A stretch of 61,487 nucleotides of DNA, from NCBI GenBank assembly GCA_012512265.1, contig JAAZEM010000149.1:1-61487 (forward strand). The letters are read 5' to 3'. The notes under the pieces were generated by a model. That model was given only the letters and a program-made list of their open reading frames with translations. It was not told the origin of the DNA and did no database searches. This stretch comes from Armatimonadota bacterium. GTDB lineage: Bacteria; Armatimonadota; JAAZEB01. Shown here one piece after another: positions 1 to 8,290 of the stretch (position 1 is its first letter; each line of letters opens with the position of its first letter). Made by a program: the position numbers and the translations under genes.

Positions 1-1450
1 CATCCGCGTCCATGGCGCGCGTCTGGCTATAGTGGTTGCGCAATCCAAACCAGGTGGAGCCCACGTAGTCCAGGTCATAGGCGCGCTCGCGCTGGCCGCA
101 CAGCTGTTCCAGCCCGGCAAACCTCTTGTCGACGGACGCCAGGCCCTTGGCGCCGGCAAACCCGGCATCGATGGAGCGGAAACGGGCGCGTGCCACGAGC
201 GTGGGCGACGCGAACTCGTAGCGCTCATCCTGGAACCGGCCGCCCGTGTCGGATGCGGTGTCGGAAGCGAAGGCGAGGCGCGTCTTGCCACCTAGGGCCA
301 GCGCGGCTGTTTGCTCTCTCAGCGCCATCTGCCCCAGCTTCGCCAGTGCCTGGTCACCGGCCTCAAGTGCGCCAACGGTCTTGAACCCGGCGACGGCCCG
401 CCTGCGCTCCGTCGCCTGGAACGCCCCCAGATGGAGCGCCAGGGAGCGCGCGTCCACGGCGCCGCTGGCATCCCGATGGGTATCAGTACTCCCCTGGATA
501 CCAAACTGCTTGCCTGGGGCGAGCGCCCACTGGAGCGCGCTGCGCTTCACGCCCTTCTGCGCCGCCATCTTCTGCACCTCGGCATCGCCGAAGCGGTTGA
601 AGCCGGCGAACTGCGCGCCCACATCCTGATGCAGCGATTTGATCTGGAGCACGTCGCTCGCAATGCCCACTTCCTGGCGGTGGATGCGGCCCGCGCCATC
701 ATCGAGGGCATCGAAGCCGCCGGTGAGCTTCCAGCCTTTGGAGAGGCCCGCGGTCATCCCCAGCGCGGTGCGGCGAGTGCCGCTCTGTTGCGCCAGTTCC
801 TGGAGGAGCTTCGCTGTCTCGCCCGAGCCCGCGGCGCTCAGGAAGCGCTGGGGGAGCGCGAAGCTGCGGTCGATCTCCTGGAAGCGCCCGGTGAGCTGGA
901 TGCTCCCCGCCGAAAGGCCGAGAGATTGCCGGATGGCACGGCCTTCCTGCAGACGCGAGGCATCCACGCCCTCTCGGGCGGTGCTGCGGCCCAGATCGCC
1001 CACCAGGGTGGCGGCTGCGCCTCCATCGAGGCTGGGGCGCGAGAAGTAGAGCTGCGATTCGCTTTTCACCGCCCCGAAGTTCGTCGAGAAGCCCAAACCC
1101 TGAACCCCGACCCGAATCGGATCGCGCGAATTCTGGTCCGCCGCGGCGAGCCCGTAGGCGAGGTTGAGCCGCGACGAGCTGCCCAGCTGCAGGGTAAGTG
1201 GCAGCAAGCCTGCAGGTGTTCCCTGGCTTCGGACCGCCGCCATGGGCTGCCACTCGCCGAAGGAGCGCGACACCCCGGCATCACTGCGCTGCCGCTGCCA
1301 CTCCAGCAGCCACGTGCTCTGTGCCAGTTGGCTGGCCAGACCGTCGGCACTCGCGGCCTCCGCGATCATTGTCACGGGGCTTGCCAGGATGCTGAGCAGG
1401 GCGAGGAGGACGATGGCGAGAGGTCTGGCGATGGGATAGATGCGACGAGT
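1..1450 (-). CDS. Partial secreted protein, probable outer-membrane beta-barrel
   Basis: An open frame runs on the minus strand from about 1450 off the left edge, about 480 residues without a stop. The N-terminus reads like a signal peptide: two arginines, then a hydrophobic stretch and an Ala-rich cleavage region around 1330-1430. The rest alternates short amphipathic strands with Gly, Asp and Thr turns, as in large outer-membrane barrels, and has Ala/Gln-rich segments. I recognise no named family. No ATG, GTG or TTG lies in frame just upstream of the signal-like segment, so the start is unresolved; an unusual start codon or an upstream frameshift are both possible. The C-terminus is missing. 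The barrel call is inferred from strand pattern only. Confidence 0.55.
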
Positions 1451-2072
1451 TTGCCTGATAGGAGGCGTAACCGAGGGTACCGACCGATTCGGCCGTTTTT
1501 TGGCGAGGGACAGTCGGAGCCACGCGTCTTCTGCCCGTGCTCCGATTCCCGAAGCGGAGGGCGAGGCGCTTCTCCACCGTTCCTGTACCGGCCGGTTCGC
1601 CCGGTCTATCCGCTCACTGGGCGCGCCTGTCGAACGAACACGCAGAAAAAACGGCACACCCAGGAGGTTCCGTACGCGCTTCATCAGGATGCGGCCCGCT
1701 TGAGCAAGCCACGTCTGTTAGATGCTTCCCACGCCCGTTTGTTTCCAGTATCCGCGCGTGTATCTTGTGTATATGAGTCTACATAGGACGGCCACCGGAC
1801 CGGCCGATCTGCCGGAGGCGTGTGGGAGAGGAGAGGGCAGGAGAGAGCGGGCCTGAAGGGGTATTCTCTGCTTAGAGATTTTCTCCCGGCGGCAGGGCGT
1901 CTCGATGTACCGGATGGTGGGTCGCGCAGGGGAAACATGGGGGAACGAGCGAGAGGGATAGGCGCCATTTCTGGAGGGGGAGTGCCAAGGCGACGCGCGA
2001 CGGGGCGAACGCGTGTCTGATAGGCGCGGCCTTCCCCCGTCCGTGACCGCGCTGGCTGCGAGGAGAGACGCG
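1451..2072. other. Intergenic region between divergent genes
   Basis: About 620 bases without a convincing gene, between the left-edge minus-strand gene and the plus-strand gene at 2073. Open frames here lack coding character and ribosome sites. A GC-rich imperfect hairpin followed by six T residues lies at 1480-1502 on the plus strand, but no plus-strand gene precedes it. AT-richer sequence around 1735-1790 could hold divergent promoters, though I see no clear -35/-10 pair. Confidence 0.4.
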
Positions 2073-2576
2073 ATGACAAATGCTGGAGAGCAGGCGGCCG
2101 GAGCCACTTCGGAGCGTGTGGGCTGGGGCTGGCGCGTGCTCACCCTCGCGTGGACGGGCCTGGCAGTGGCTATGGCGCTACGCCTGCGCCGCGAGAGCCT
2201 GAAGCCGGAGGTGATCCGCCGCGATGAGGGGGCCCTTCGCCGTGCCTGCCTGGGCTTCCCGCTCCCCGTGATGCTTGGTGGCTCGCAGGTGAAGGACAGC
2301 CGCGATCAAGACACCGGGACGCGCACTCTCTCTTACAGGCTGCCTGCCACCCAGAACCAGGACGAGATCCTCGCGTATTACGACGATTACTTCCGGAAAA
2401 GCGGGTTTGTGCCGACCGACGGCGAACCGGACGCGCTGCCAGGTGGGGTGGAGCGCGCCTACCACGACGCATGCCGGCTGCGCGCTGTCACTCTCAGCGT
2501 ACGGCGTGAGCCCCCGGAGGGCGATCACCACGCGGTGATCCTCACAGTGCAACCGATTCCGCAGAGTGACCAGTAA
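2073..2576 (+). CDS. Hypothetical single-pass membrane protein
   Basis: 167 residues, family not recognised. The ATG at 2073 follows an AGGAGAG ribosome site by six bases, so it is preferred over the in-frame GTG at 2013. A short hydrophobic segment (about residues 20-37, from a Leu-Thr-Leu-Ala-Trp stretch) is followed by Arg-rich residues, consistent with one membrane anchor. The C-terminal part, about residues 60-165, is a soluble domain with alternating strands and a helix around a Tyr-Tyr-Asp-Asp-Tyr segment, like small periplasmic domains of unknown function. It stands alone on the plus strand and converges with the aldolase gene ending at 2604. No function can be assigned. Confidence 0.7.
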   Translation: MTNAGEQAAGATSERVGWGWRVLTLAWTGLAVAMALRLRRESLKPEVIRRDEGALRRACLGFPLPVMLGGSQVKDSRDQDTGTRTLSYRLPATQNQDEILAYYDDYFRKSGFVPTDGEPDALPGGVERAYHDACRLRAVTLSVRREPPEGDHHAVILTVQPIPQSDQ

Positions 2577-2603
2577 GGCGCCCTGCCTGCCTGGCCACGC
2601 CGA

Positions 2604-3485
2604 TCACCCCGTGGCAAAGATCTGATCGAGCGTCTCGCAAAGCTGGCGTCCGACTGCCGCGGAGACAGGGGGCAGCGGGCGCCGTGGCTCGCCCACATCA
2701 AACCCGCGCGCGCTCATCATCGCCTTCAAAGCGCCAATCGTGGGATGGGCGACGATAGCGCGGACGGCCCGCGTGATGCGGAACTGCAGCTCTTGCGCCT
2801 GCCGCAAGTCGCCTGCCTGGAAGGCGCGGAAGAGGCTGACGTATGCCGCCGGCATCACGTTGTAGGTGGAGCCGATGCCGCCGTGAGCGCCCATGGCGAG
2901 GCCGCAGAGGAAGATCTCGTCCGAGCCGTTGAAGACGATCCAGCGTCCGGCGCCGTCTTCGATCAGGTTGCGCATCAAGAAGAAGTCGTTGTCTGTGAAC
3001 TTCAGACCCGCCACGCCCGGGATCTCCGCCAGCCGGGCCATCAGCTCCGGGGTCATCCGTTGCCCGGTGAGCGCCGGGATGTGGTACGCGATAAGCGGAA
3101 GGCCGGCGGAGGCGACACGCGCATAGTGGTCGATCACGGCCTCGTCGCCGACCTTGAAGAAGAGTGGCGGCAACGTGCTCACTGCGTCCGCGCCGGCCTC
3201 GGCGGCATGCCGCGCCAGGTCGACAGCATCGTCGGTCGCGTTGGCGCCGACGTGGACGATCACCTTTGCCTTGCCGTTCGCGGCACGCACTGCCGCTGTG
3301 GTGAGCCGTCGGCGCTCCTGGGGGGACATCAGAAGGCCCTCGCCTGTCGAGCCGCCGACGTAGAAACCGTCTACTCCCGCTTCGAGGAGGTGGTGGATGA
3401 GCGCCTCCACCATCGGTTCGTTCAACTGCCCCTGCCGGTCGAATGGCGTCAATAGCGCCGGGAATACACCTCCGAGATCCGTCAC
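2604..3485 (-). CDS. Dihydrodipicolinate synthase/N-acetylneuraminate lyase family aldolase
   Basis: 293 residues, a normal length for this class I aldolase family (TIM barrel, Schiff-base lysine). The GGSTGE substrate-carboxylate motif is near residue 45, the catalytic Tyr is in a YHIPALTG segment near 135, and the Schiff-base Lys is in LKFTDND near 162. The GGIGSTYN segment and YHIPALTG resemble N-acetylneuraminate lyase more than DapA, so cleavage of a sialic acid or related 2-keto sugar acid is likelier than lysine synthesis. There are no sialic-acid genes nearby. Translation probably starts at the GTG at 3485 behind GAGAGGGG. A good promoter lies at 3553-3581. Confidence 0.9.
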   Translation of the reverse strand: MTDLGGVFPALLTPFDRQGQLNEPMVEALIHHLLEAGVDGFYVGGSTGEGLLMSPQERRRLTTAAVRAANGKAKVIVHVGANATDDAVDLARHAAEAGADAVSTLPPLFFKVGDEAVIDHYARVASAGLPLIAYHIPALTGQRMTPELMARLAEIPGVAGLKFTDNDFFLMRNLIEDGAGRWIVFNGSDEIFLCGLAMGAHGGIGSTYNVMPAAYVSLFRAFQAGDLRQAQELQFRITRAVRAIVAHPTIGALKAMMSARGFDVGEPRRPLPPVSAAVGRQLCETLDQIFATG

Positions 3486-3882
3486 GGCAATCCCCTCTCA
3501 CCCCATATGCATGGGGGCCAGCGGTCGGTTGTTGTGGGAGCAGGCCCCTGCTATTCTACCGTATCCGCGCGTGCGATGCAAGCAGAGGAATGAAAATCGA
3601 AACTTTGCAAGGCGGTCTTGCGTCTCATACTCATAGACAGCACGGGTGGTCAGCCGCTCCTTTGGGAGGCGCCTGCAGGATGTGCGCCTCCTTCCCTCTC
3701 TCCGAGCCGCCCTTGTTCTCTCTCGGTTGTGCCGTTTCACGAAGGGGTGTAACGGCGCTGCGTATCAGAGACGTCGTGTGCTTCGCCGGGGTGTAACGCT
3801 CTCGCGTAGGTAAATGCGACGGACGTCCGGATGTTGCCCCGCCGGGTGACACGCCATGATGCCAGCAGAAGGAGGGATCCAG
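3486..3882. other. Divergent intergenic region with paired GGGGTGTAACG repeats
   Basis: About 400 bases between the aldolase (minus) and the ECF sigma gene (plus). It holds the aldolase promoter at 3553-3581. Two perfect copies of the 11-mer GGGGTGTAACG lie at 3744-3754 and 3788-3798, 44 bases apart (about four helical turns), just upstream of the sigma gene. They could be an operator pair or autoregulated ECF-type -35 elements. Confidence 0.5.
3553..3581 (-). promoter_or_regulatory. Sigma-70-type promoter of the aldolase gene
   Basis: On the minus strand, TTGCAT (3576-3581) and TAGAAT (3553-3558) are separated by exactly 17 bases. Transcription would start near 3546, about 60 bases upstream of the aldolase start. 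Confidence 0.6.
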
Positions 3883-4581
3883 GTGCAGTACGAAGGGACC
3901 GATGATTTTCTGGTGCAGGGCCTGCGCGAGGGCGATAATCTCGCGGCGCAACAGCTCATCGACACCTACTCCGCGCCCCTGTACCGTTACCTTCTGCGTC
4001 GGTGCTCCTGCGATGAGGACGCCTCCGATGTGCTCTCGATGGTGTTCCAAAAGGTCGTCGCACCGATCCACACCTACGACCCCGCACGCGGATCCTTCAA
4101 GAACTGGCTTTACGAAGTTGCGCAGAGCTGCCGGGCGGACTTCTACCGGCGCTGGGGCGGGGTGATCGCCGGCGAGCTGCCCCCGGATGACCTGATCCGG
4201 TCGGAGTGGGGGCCCACCGTGTACTATGACAGTTACCCCGAGACACGGGCTTGGCAGTATGCGTCGCATCAAGACGAGGGCGAGGGCCCGGAGGAGTCGA
4301 AGATCATCGCAGCAGTGCAGGAGGTGCTCACGAGCATGCCGAAGCGCTACGCGGAGGTACTGCAGCTGGAGCAAACGGATCTGACCCGCGAGGAGATCGC
4401 GATTCTGATGGGAATTACCCGCGACCACCTACGCGTTCTGCTCAGCCGCGCGATCGCTTGCTTCAAGCGACTTGCGCAGCAGAACCTGGTTCTCGCCGAG
4501 TGGCTAGACCGGGCGGAGCCCCTCCCGCAGGAGGAAGCGCCGCGACGCCGGGGGCGCCGCAAGGCGTTCGCCGAACTATAG
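3883..4581 (+). CDS. ECF-type RNA polymerase sigma factor
   Basis: 232 residues with the sigma-70 region 2 / region 4 layout. Region 2 spans about residues 8-90 and includes a segment like the conserved Asp-rich helix (DEDASDVLSMVFQKV). An acidic linker of about 60 residues follows, then region 4 (about 145-200) with a helix-turn-helix around LTREEIAILMGI. A basic tail ends the protein. The GTG at 3883 is chosen because AGGAGGG lies eight bases upstream and the protein then starts at the usual distance from region 2; the ATG at 3856 lacks a ribosome site. Paired repeats upstream suggest regulation, possibly by itself. No membrane anti-sigma gene is adjacent; the next gene is a soluble HTH protein. 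Confidence 0.85.
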   Translation: MQYEGTDDFLVQGLREGDNLAAQQLIDTYSAPLYRYLLRRCSCDEDASDVLSMVFQKVVAPIHTYDPARGSFKNWLYEVAQSCRADFYRRWGGVIAGELPPDDLIRSEWGPTVYYDSYPETRAWQYASHQDEGEGPEESKIIAAVQEVLTSMPKRYAEVLQLEQTDLTREEIAILMGITRDHLRVLLSRAIACFKRLAQQNLVLAEWLDRAEPLPQEEAPRRRGRRKAFAEL

Positions 4582-4739
4582 GAGACCGAGACGGTGGAAC
4601 GTGACGTGGAAGCCGGCAGTAGCCCAGGTTGCCGCTGCAGACTCCTCCCACGCGGGGGATGCGCGGCGCGCGGACGTGGGCCCGTGTCGGCTCGAGTAGA
4701 GTACCGGGGCATCTCGAAGGTGAGAGAGGAGGCCGCGCT

Positions 4740-5474
4740 ATGACCAGGGCCGCTGGCAGAGTCAGGAAGTCTAGAGACGATGCAAACGGTTCAACGATGA
4801 ATCAGGGCCGTCGTTCCCGCCCCGGAACAGAACGGTTGATCCCCGTGAAGGACCGGTGGATATCGAGGCTCATCGAGCTGGCATCGGACTCTCCCTATGA
4901 AGTGGCGCACGACCTTTTCGCGGGTCAACCTGGCCCTCCGCTCCCCAACGGGGTTGAGGAGCGGGTGCAGCAGGCGGTACGATGGGGGCTGCAGGAACGC
5001 GAACTGGAGAAGTATGAGAGAGAGCTCTCGCGTCGGACGACGCTGGGCGAGTTCCTCTCGTGGGCGCGCACTCGGAAGGGGTGCACCGAGGAAGAGTTGG
5101 GACAACGCGCGGGCATCAGCGCGGAGTGCATCCGCGCCCTCGAGAAAGACCAGATCTGCCCCCTCGACGTCGCGCCAGAGCACGTCGCGCGGGTCGCGGC
5201 GGTTCTCGATGTCTCTGTCTTCACCCTGCTGGAGCGGTTACAGGCCGCGCGCCTCGACAGCGAGAGCAGGAAAGATCGGGGCGGGCGGGCACGGCCCCCC
5301 AGCGCGGATCCGAGCGTTGTCTGGTCGAGTGGTGCCCGGCGCGCTCGCCAGGTGATGGAGTTCCTTTGCCTGCGACGTAAGGAGCGGCAGCCTGTAACCC
5401 AAGCCGATCTGGACCACTACTGTGGTGCCGTCTATCGGGCCTGGAAAGAACAGCGCGAGGATCCTGCGGAGTAG
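4740..5474 (+). CDS. XRE-type helix-turn-helix protein linked to the ECF sigma gene
   Basis: 244 residues. The ATG at 4740 follows AGGAGG by eight bases; the in-frame codon at 4629 has no site. The N-terminal ~65 residues are basic and polar. A segment at about 65-110 precedes a clear XRE helix-turn-helix (about residues 105-160): TLGEFLSWARTRKG, then EEELGQRAGIS and a recognition helix ending in an ALEKDQ segment. The C-terminal ~45 residues form a helix with basic and aromatic residues. There is no transmembrane segment. Lying 158 bases downstream of the sigma gene on the same strand, it may act in the same circuit. Whether it is an anti-sigma factor or a plain repressor cannot be told from sequence. 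Confidence 0.75.
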   Translation: MTRAAGRVRKSRDDANGSTMNQGRRSRPGTERLIPVKDRWISRLIELASDSPYEVAHDLFAGQPGPPLPNGVEERVQQAVRWGLQERELEKYERELSRRTTLGEFLSWARTRKGCTEEELGQRAGISAECIRALEKDQICPLDVAPEHVARVAAVLDVSVFTLLERLQAARLDSESRKDRGGRARPPSADPSVVWSSGARRARQVMEFLCLRRKERQPVTQADLDHYCGAVYRAWKEQREDPAE

Positions 5475-5642
5475 CGAGCGTGCGCGCGCGCCAGAGCAGC
5501 CCCTGGCTGACAGTGCCCCTTCCGGGGCTCGCACCGGCCCGCCGTGCTGCTTTCGCCTGTTTCAAGGACGGTCTGGTGGGAGAGCGAGCGTCCTGGAGCA
5601 GCATGGGCGTGCGGCGCGCGGGCGAGAGAGGGGTAGGCTGCC

Positions 5643-6629
5643 GTGGCGCATCCATGCGGGAGAGCCGAGCCGATATCCGACCCGGCAGGCGAGCCGATGG
5701 CCGTCCTACGGGCTCGCTTTCAGGCGGGAGACCTGGTGCTCTTCCTTGGCGCGGGCGTATCGCTTTCGGCCGGGCTTCCTGGTTGGGAATCGTTGCTGCA
5801 CCGGCTCGCCGTGGAGATGTGGGCTCAACGCCTCGGCGCCGATGCCGGGGGAGAGGACGCGGAGGAGTTCGCGCGCCTTTTCCGACATGCGTTCGGCGGC
5901 TTTCCGATCATCTCCGGGCGTTACATCCGCAAGGCGCTCGGCCATGCTTTCCAGGAGCGGGTGCGCGCCATCCTCTACTCGCATCCGGATGCCACATCCA
6001 GCCTGTTGAAGGCCGTCACGCGCCTCTGCGTGTCTTCGGGGAGTGGCGCCGGCATCCGCGCTGTCGTCTGCTACAACTACGATGACCTCCTGGAGACCCA
6101 CCTGGCCGAGGGTGGCGTGAGCTTCTGCAGCGTAAGCGCCGAGGGGCAATCGCCGCCACCCCAAGTCCTCCCAATCTACCACGTGCATGGCTTTCTCCCT
6201 CGCGATGGGAGCCTCGACCACCAGAGCGAGATCGTCTTCGCCGAGGATGCCTACCACACGCAGTTCCTTGACCCCTACGCCTGGTCAAACATCACCCAGC
6301 TCAACCTCCTGCGCGAGCGCACCGGCCTCTTCGTCGGCTTCTCGATGACCGACCCCAACCTGCGCCGTCTCCTCGACGTCGCCAACCGCTATCGCCATGG
6401 GCGGCCCCATTACGTCATCATGCGCACCCCCTCGCGCGAGCAGATTGCCTTTGGCGATACAAGCCAGGTGAGTGATGACCGCCTTGAGGACTTCATCGGG
6501 GCCTTCCGCAGCGTTCAGGAAGATGCGTTGGCCGATCTGGGCCTGCACGTGGTGTGGGTGGAGCATTTCGACGAAATCCCCTGCCTGCTCGACAGCATTC
6601 GCGAGAGCGCGCCAGACAGCACGCCGTAG
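5643..6629 (+). CDS. SIR2-like domain protein
   Basis: 328 residues. The NAD-binding signature FLGAGVS lies at residues 34-40, an NYD motif (SIR2-like TTNYD region) at 145-147, and the catalytic-type His in YHVHGF near residue 182. A GFSMTDPNLRRLL segment near 235-250 is typical of the SIR2_2 group. Relatives serve as NADases in anti-phage systems or as uncharacterised stand-alone proteins. No effector partner, nuclease or TIR gene is beside it, so a defence role is only inferred. GTG at 5643 has a GAGAGGGG site; ATG at 5697 would place the fold closer to the N-terminus and is a fair alternative. Confidence 0.8.
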   Translation: MAHPCGRAEPISDPAGEPMAVLRARFQAGDLVLFLGAGVSLSAGLPGWESLLHRLAVEMWAQRLGADAGGEDAEEFARLFRHAFGGFPIISGRYIRKALGHAFQERVRAILYSHPDATSSLLKAVTRLCVSSGSGAGIRAVVCYNYDDLLETHLAEGGVSFCSVSAEGQSPPPQVLPIYHVHGFLPRDGSLDHQSEIVFAEDAYHTQFLDPYAWSNITQLNLLRERTGLFVGFSMTDPNLRRLLDVANRYRHGRPHYVIMRTPSREQIAFGDTSQVSDDRLEDFIGAFRSVQEDALADLGLHVVWVEHFDEIPCLLDSIRESAPDSTP

Positions 6630-6790
6630 CCTGGAGTGGCCGCAAAACAGGAGAGCGGCTGGCCCTCCTGGATAGGGGTGGAGCCAATTCGCATCGCGAA
6701 GTGGTCCCCTCTCGCAGCCCGCGCAAGCCCTCGCCCCCTGAACCGCGGGGCTACCTTCGCCCGAAATCGTCACGCGGAGGGCGCCGCGAT

Positions 6791-6820
6791 TTGCATGTCT
6801 GGCTGCCCCTGTGCTATCAT
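6791..6820 (+). promoter_or_regulatory. Promoter of the flavodiiron gene
   Basis: TTGCAT (6791-6796), 18 bases, TATCAT (6815-6820), with an upstream TGC giving an extended -10. The start would fall near 6827, about 90 bases before the flavodiiron start codon. The rest of the 6630-6914 gap shows nothing else. Confidence 0.6.
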
Positions 6821-6914
6821 ACGGGGGACAGAGAGGCTTTGGCCTTTCCATGCCCTGCGATGACAACCTGATTTGGCCGACACGCGCACCTGGAAGCTAG
6901 GAGGGGAGAGATAC

Positions 6915-8111
6915 ATGCCCGCTGTTGAAGTGAGACCCGGTATCTATTGGGCGGGAGTGAACGATCGCACGTCTGATCTCTTTGAGGGCTTCTGGCCCGT
7001 GGCCCGCGAGGGGGTGTCACACAACTCCTATCTGATCGATGACGAGAAGAAGGCGCTGATCGATATCACCAGCGAAAGCCTGCTCGAGTCGCTCCTCAGC
7101 CAGATCGCCACGGTGACCGACCCCGCCGGCCTGGATTACATAGTCATCAACCACATGGAGCCGGACCATACCGGCGCATTGCGTGCGCTCCGGCGCCTGG
7201 CACCCCGCGCGACCCTTCTCGGCTCTAAGAAGGCCGTGGAGATGATGGAGTCGTACTACGGGGTGACGGAGGGTGTCCGGGCTGTGGAAGATGGAGAGAC
7301 GCTCTCCCTTGGCCGGAACACGCTCCAGTTTTTCTCCACGCCCTTCGTTCACTGGCCGGAGACGATTATGACCTACGCGCAGGAGCAGAAGGTGCTCTTC
7401 TCCTGCGACGGCTTTGGCGGTTATGGCGCGTTGCAGGGCAGTATCTTTGCAGATGAGTACGCAGACCTGCGCTTCTACGAGGAGGAGGCGCTTCGCTACT
7501 ACACCAACATTGTGGCCCTCTTCGGCAAGCAGGTGCTCAAAGCAATCGACCGGCTGAAAGATTTGCCGGTCGAGGTTGTGGCTCCCTCTCATGGATTGGT
7601 GTGGCGCCGGAACCCTGGACGGATTATCGAGCTGTATCGCACGTGGGCTGGGTATGCCACGGGGCCGGTCGAGCCGGGTGTGACAGTGGTCTTCGGCACG
7701 ATGTACGGTAACACTCGCGCCATGGCCGAGGCGGTCGCTGCGGGGGTTGCCGGCGCCGGCCTGCCCGTGACCCTCTTTGATGCGGCGCGCGTTCATCCAA
7801 GCTATATTCTCCCCGCGATCTACTCGCGACAGGGCGTAGTGATCGGCTCGGCCACCTACGAGGGTGGCCTCTTCCCCCCGGTGCGCAACCTTCTCAGCCT
7901 GGTGGAGTCGAAGCGGATTGTCGGGCGCACGGCGGCGTTCTTCGGCAGCCGCGGTTGGGGCGGCGGCGCGCGCAGGGAGTTCGCACGCCAGGCGGAGACG
8001 TTGCAGTGGGAAGTCGTGGATGCCTGGGAGATGCAGGGCGGCCCCACCACCAAGGATCTGCAGGAGGGAGAGGAGTTCGGCCATCGCTTTGCCGCGGGGC
8101 TGCGGAGATAG
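6915..8111 (+). CDS. Flavodiiron protein (A-type flavoprotein)
   Basis: 398 residues. The N-terminal half is a metallo-beta-lactamase-fold diiron domain with the classical ligand set: H80-x-E82-x-D84-H85, His in FVHWPET near 147, Asp in CDGFGGYG near 165, and His in SHGLVWR near 226. The C-terminal half (about 255-398) is a flavodoxin domain whose FMN loop reads FGTMYGNTR. These enzymes reduce O2 to water or NO to N2O in the cytoplasm, protecting anaerobes or microaerophiles. The ATG at 6915 sits behind a long AGGAGGGGAGAG site, so the TTG at 6873 is unlikely. No rubredoxin gene lies nearby, so the electron donor is unknown. Confidence 0.93.
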   Translation: MPAVEVRPGIYWAGVNDRTSDLFEGFWPVAREGVSHNSYLIDDEKKALIDITSESLLESLLSQIATVTDPAGLDYIVINHMEPDHTGALRALRRLAPRATLLGSKKAVEMMESYYGVTEGVRAVEDGETLSLGRNTLQFFSTPFVHWPETIMTYAQEQKVLFSCDGFGGYGALQGSIFADEYADLRFYEEEALRYYTNIVALFGKQVLKAIDRLKDLPVEVVAPSHGLVWRRNPGRIIELYRTWAGYATGPVEPGVTVVFGTMYGNTRAMAEAVAAGVAGAGLPVTLFDAARVHPSYILPAIYSRQGVVIGSATYEGGLFPPVRNLLSLVESKRIVGRTAAFFGSRGWGGGARREFARQAETLQWEVVDAWEMQGGPTTKDLQEGEEFGHRFAAGLRR

Positions 8112-8290
8112 CCGCGCCATCCGCCCGGCCGTGCTGCTTTGGCCCCCGCCGAGGTGCCGCGATTCGGTTTTCCCCTATCGGGGAATGGGTACCTATCGGG
8201 AGTATCCCTGAACACGGATCTTGAACGGGAGAGGGTGACGAGTTGGTCGGTCTTGCCGGCGAGAGGGCATCGCGACCGTCGGAGGGGGCC

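Noticed and set aside
1480..1502. Hairpin with six T residues as terminator
   Set aside because: There is no plus-strand gene upstream for it to end; the stem is imperfect.
311..1786. Long plus-strand frame opposite the left-edge gene
   Set aside because: It is the mirror of a minus-strand gene in GC-rich DNA, with no ribosome site and an implausible residue mix.
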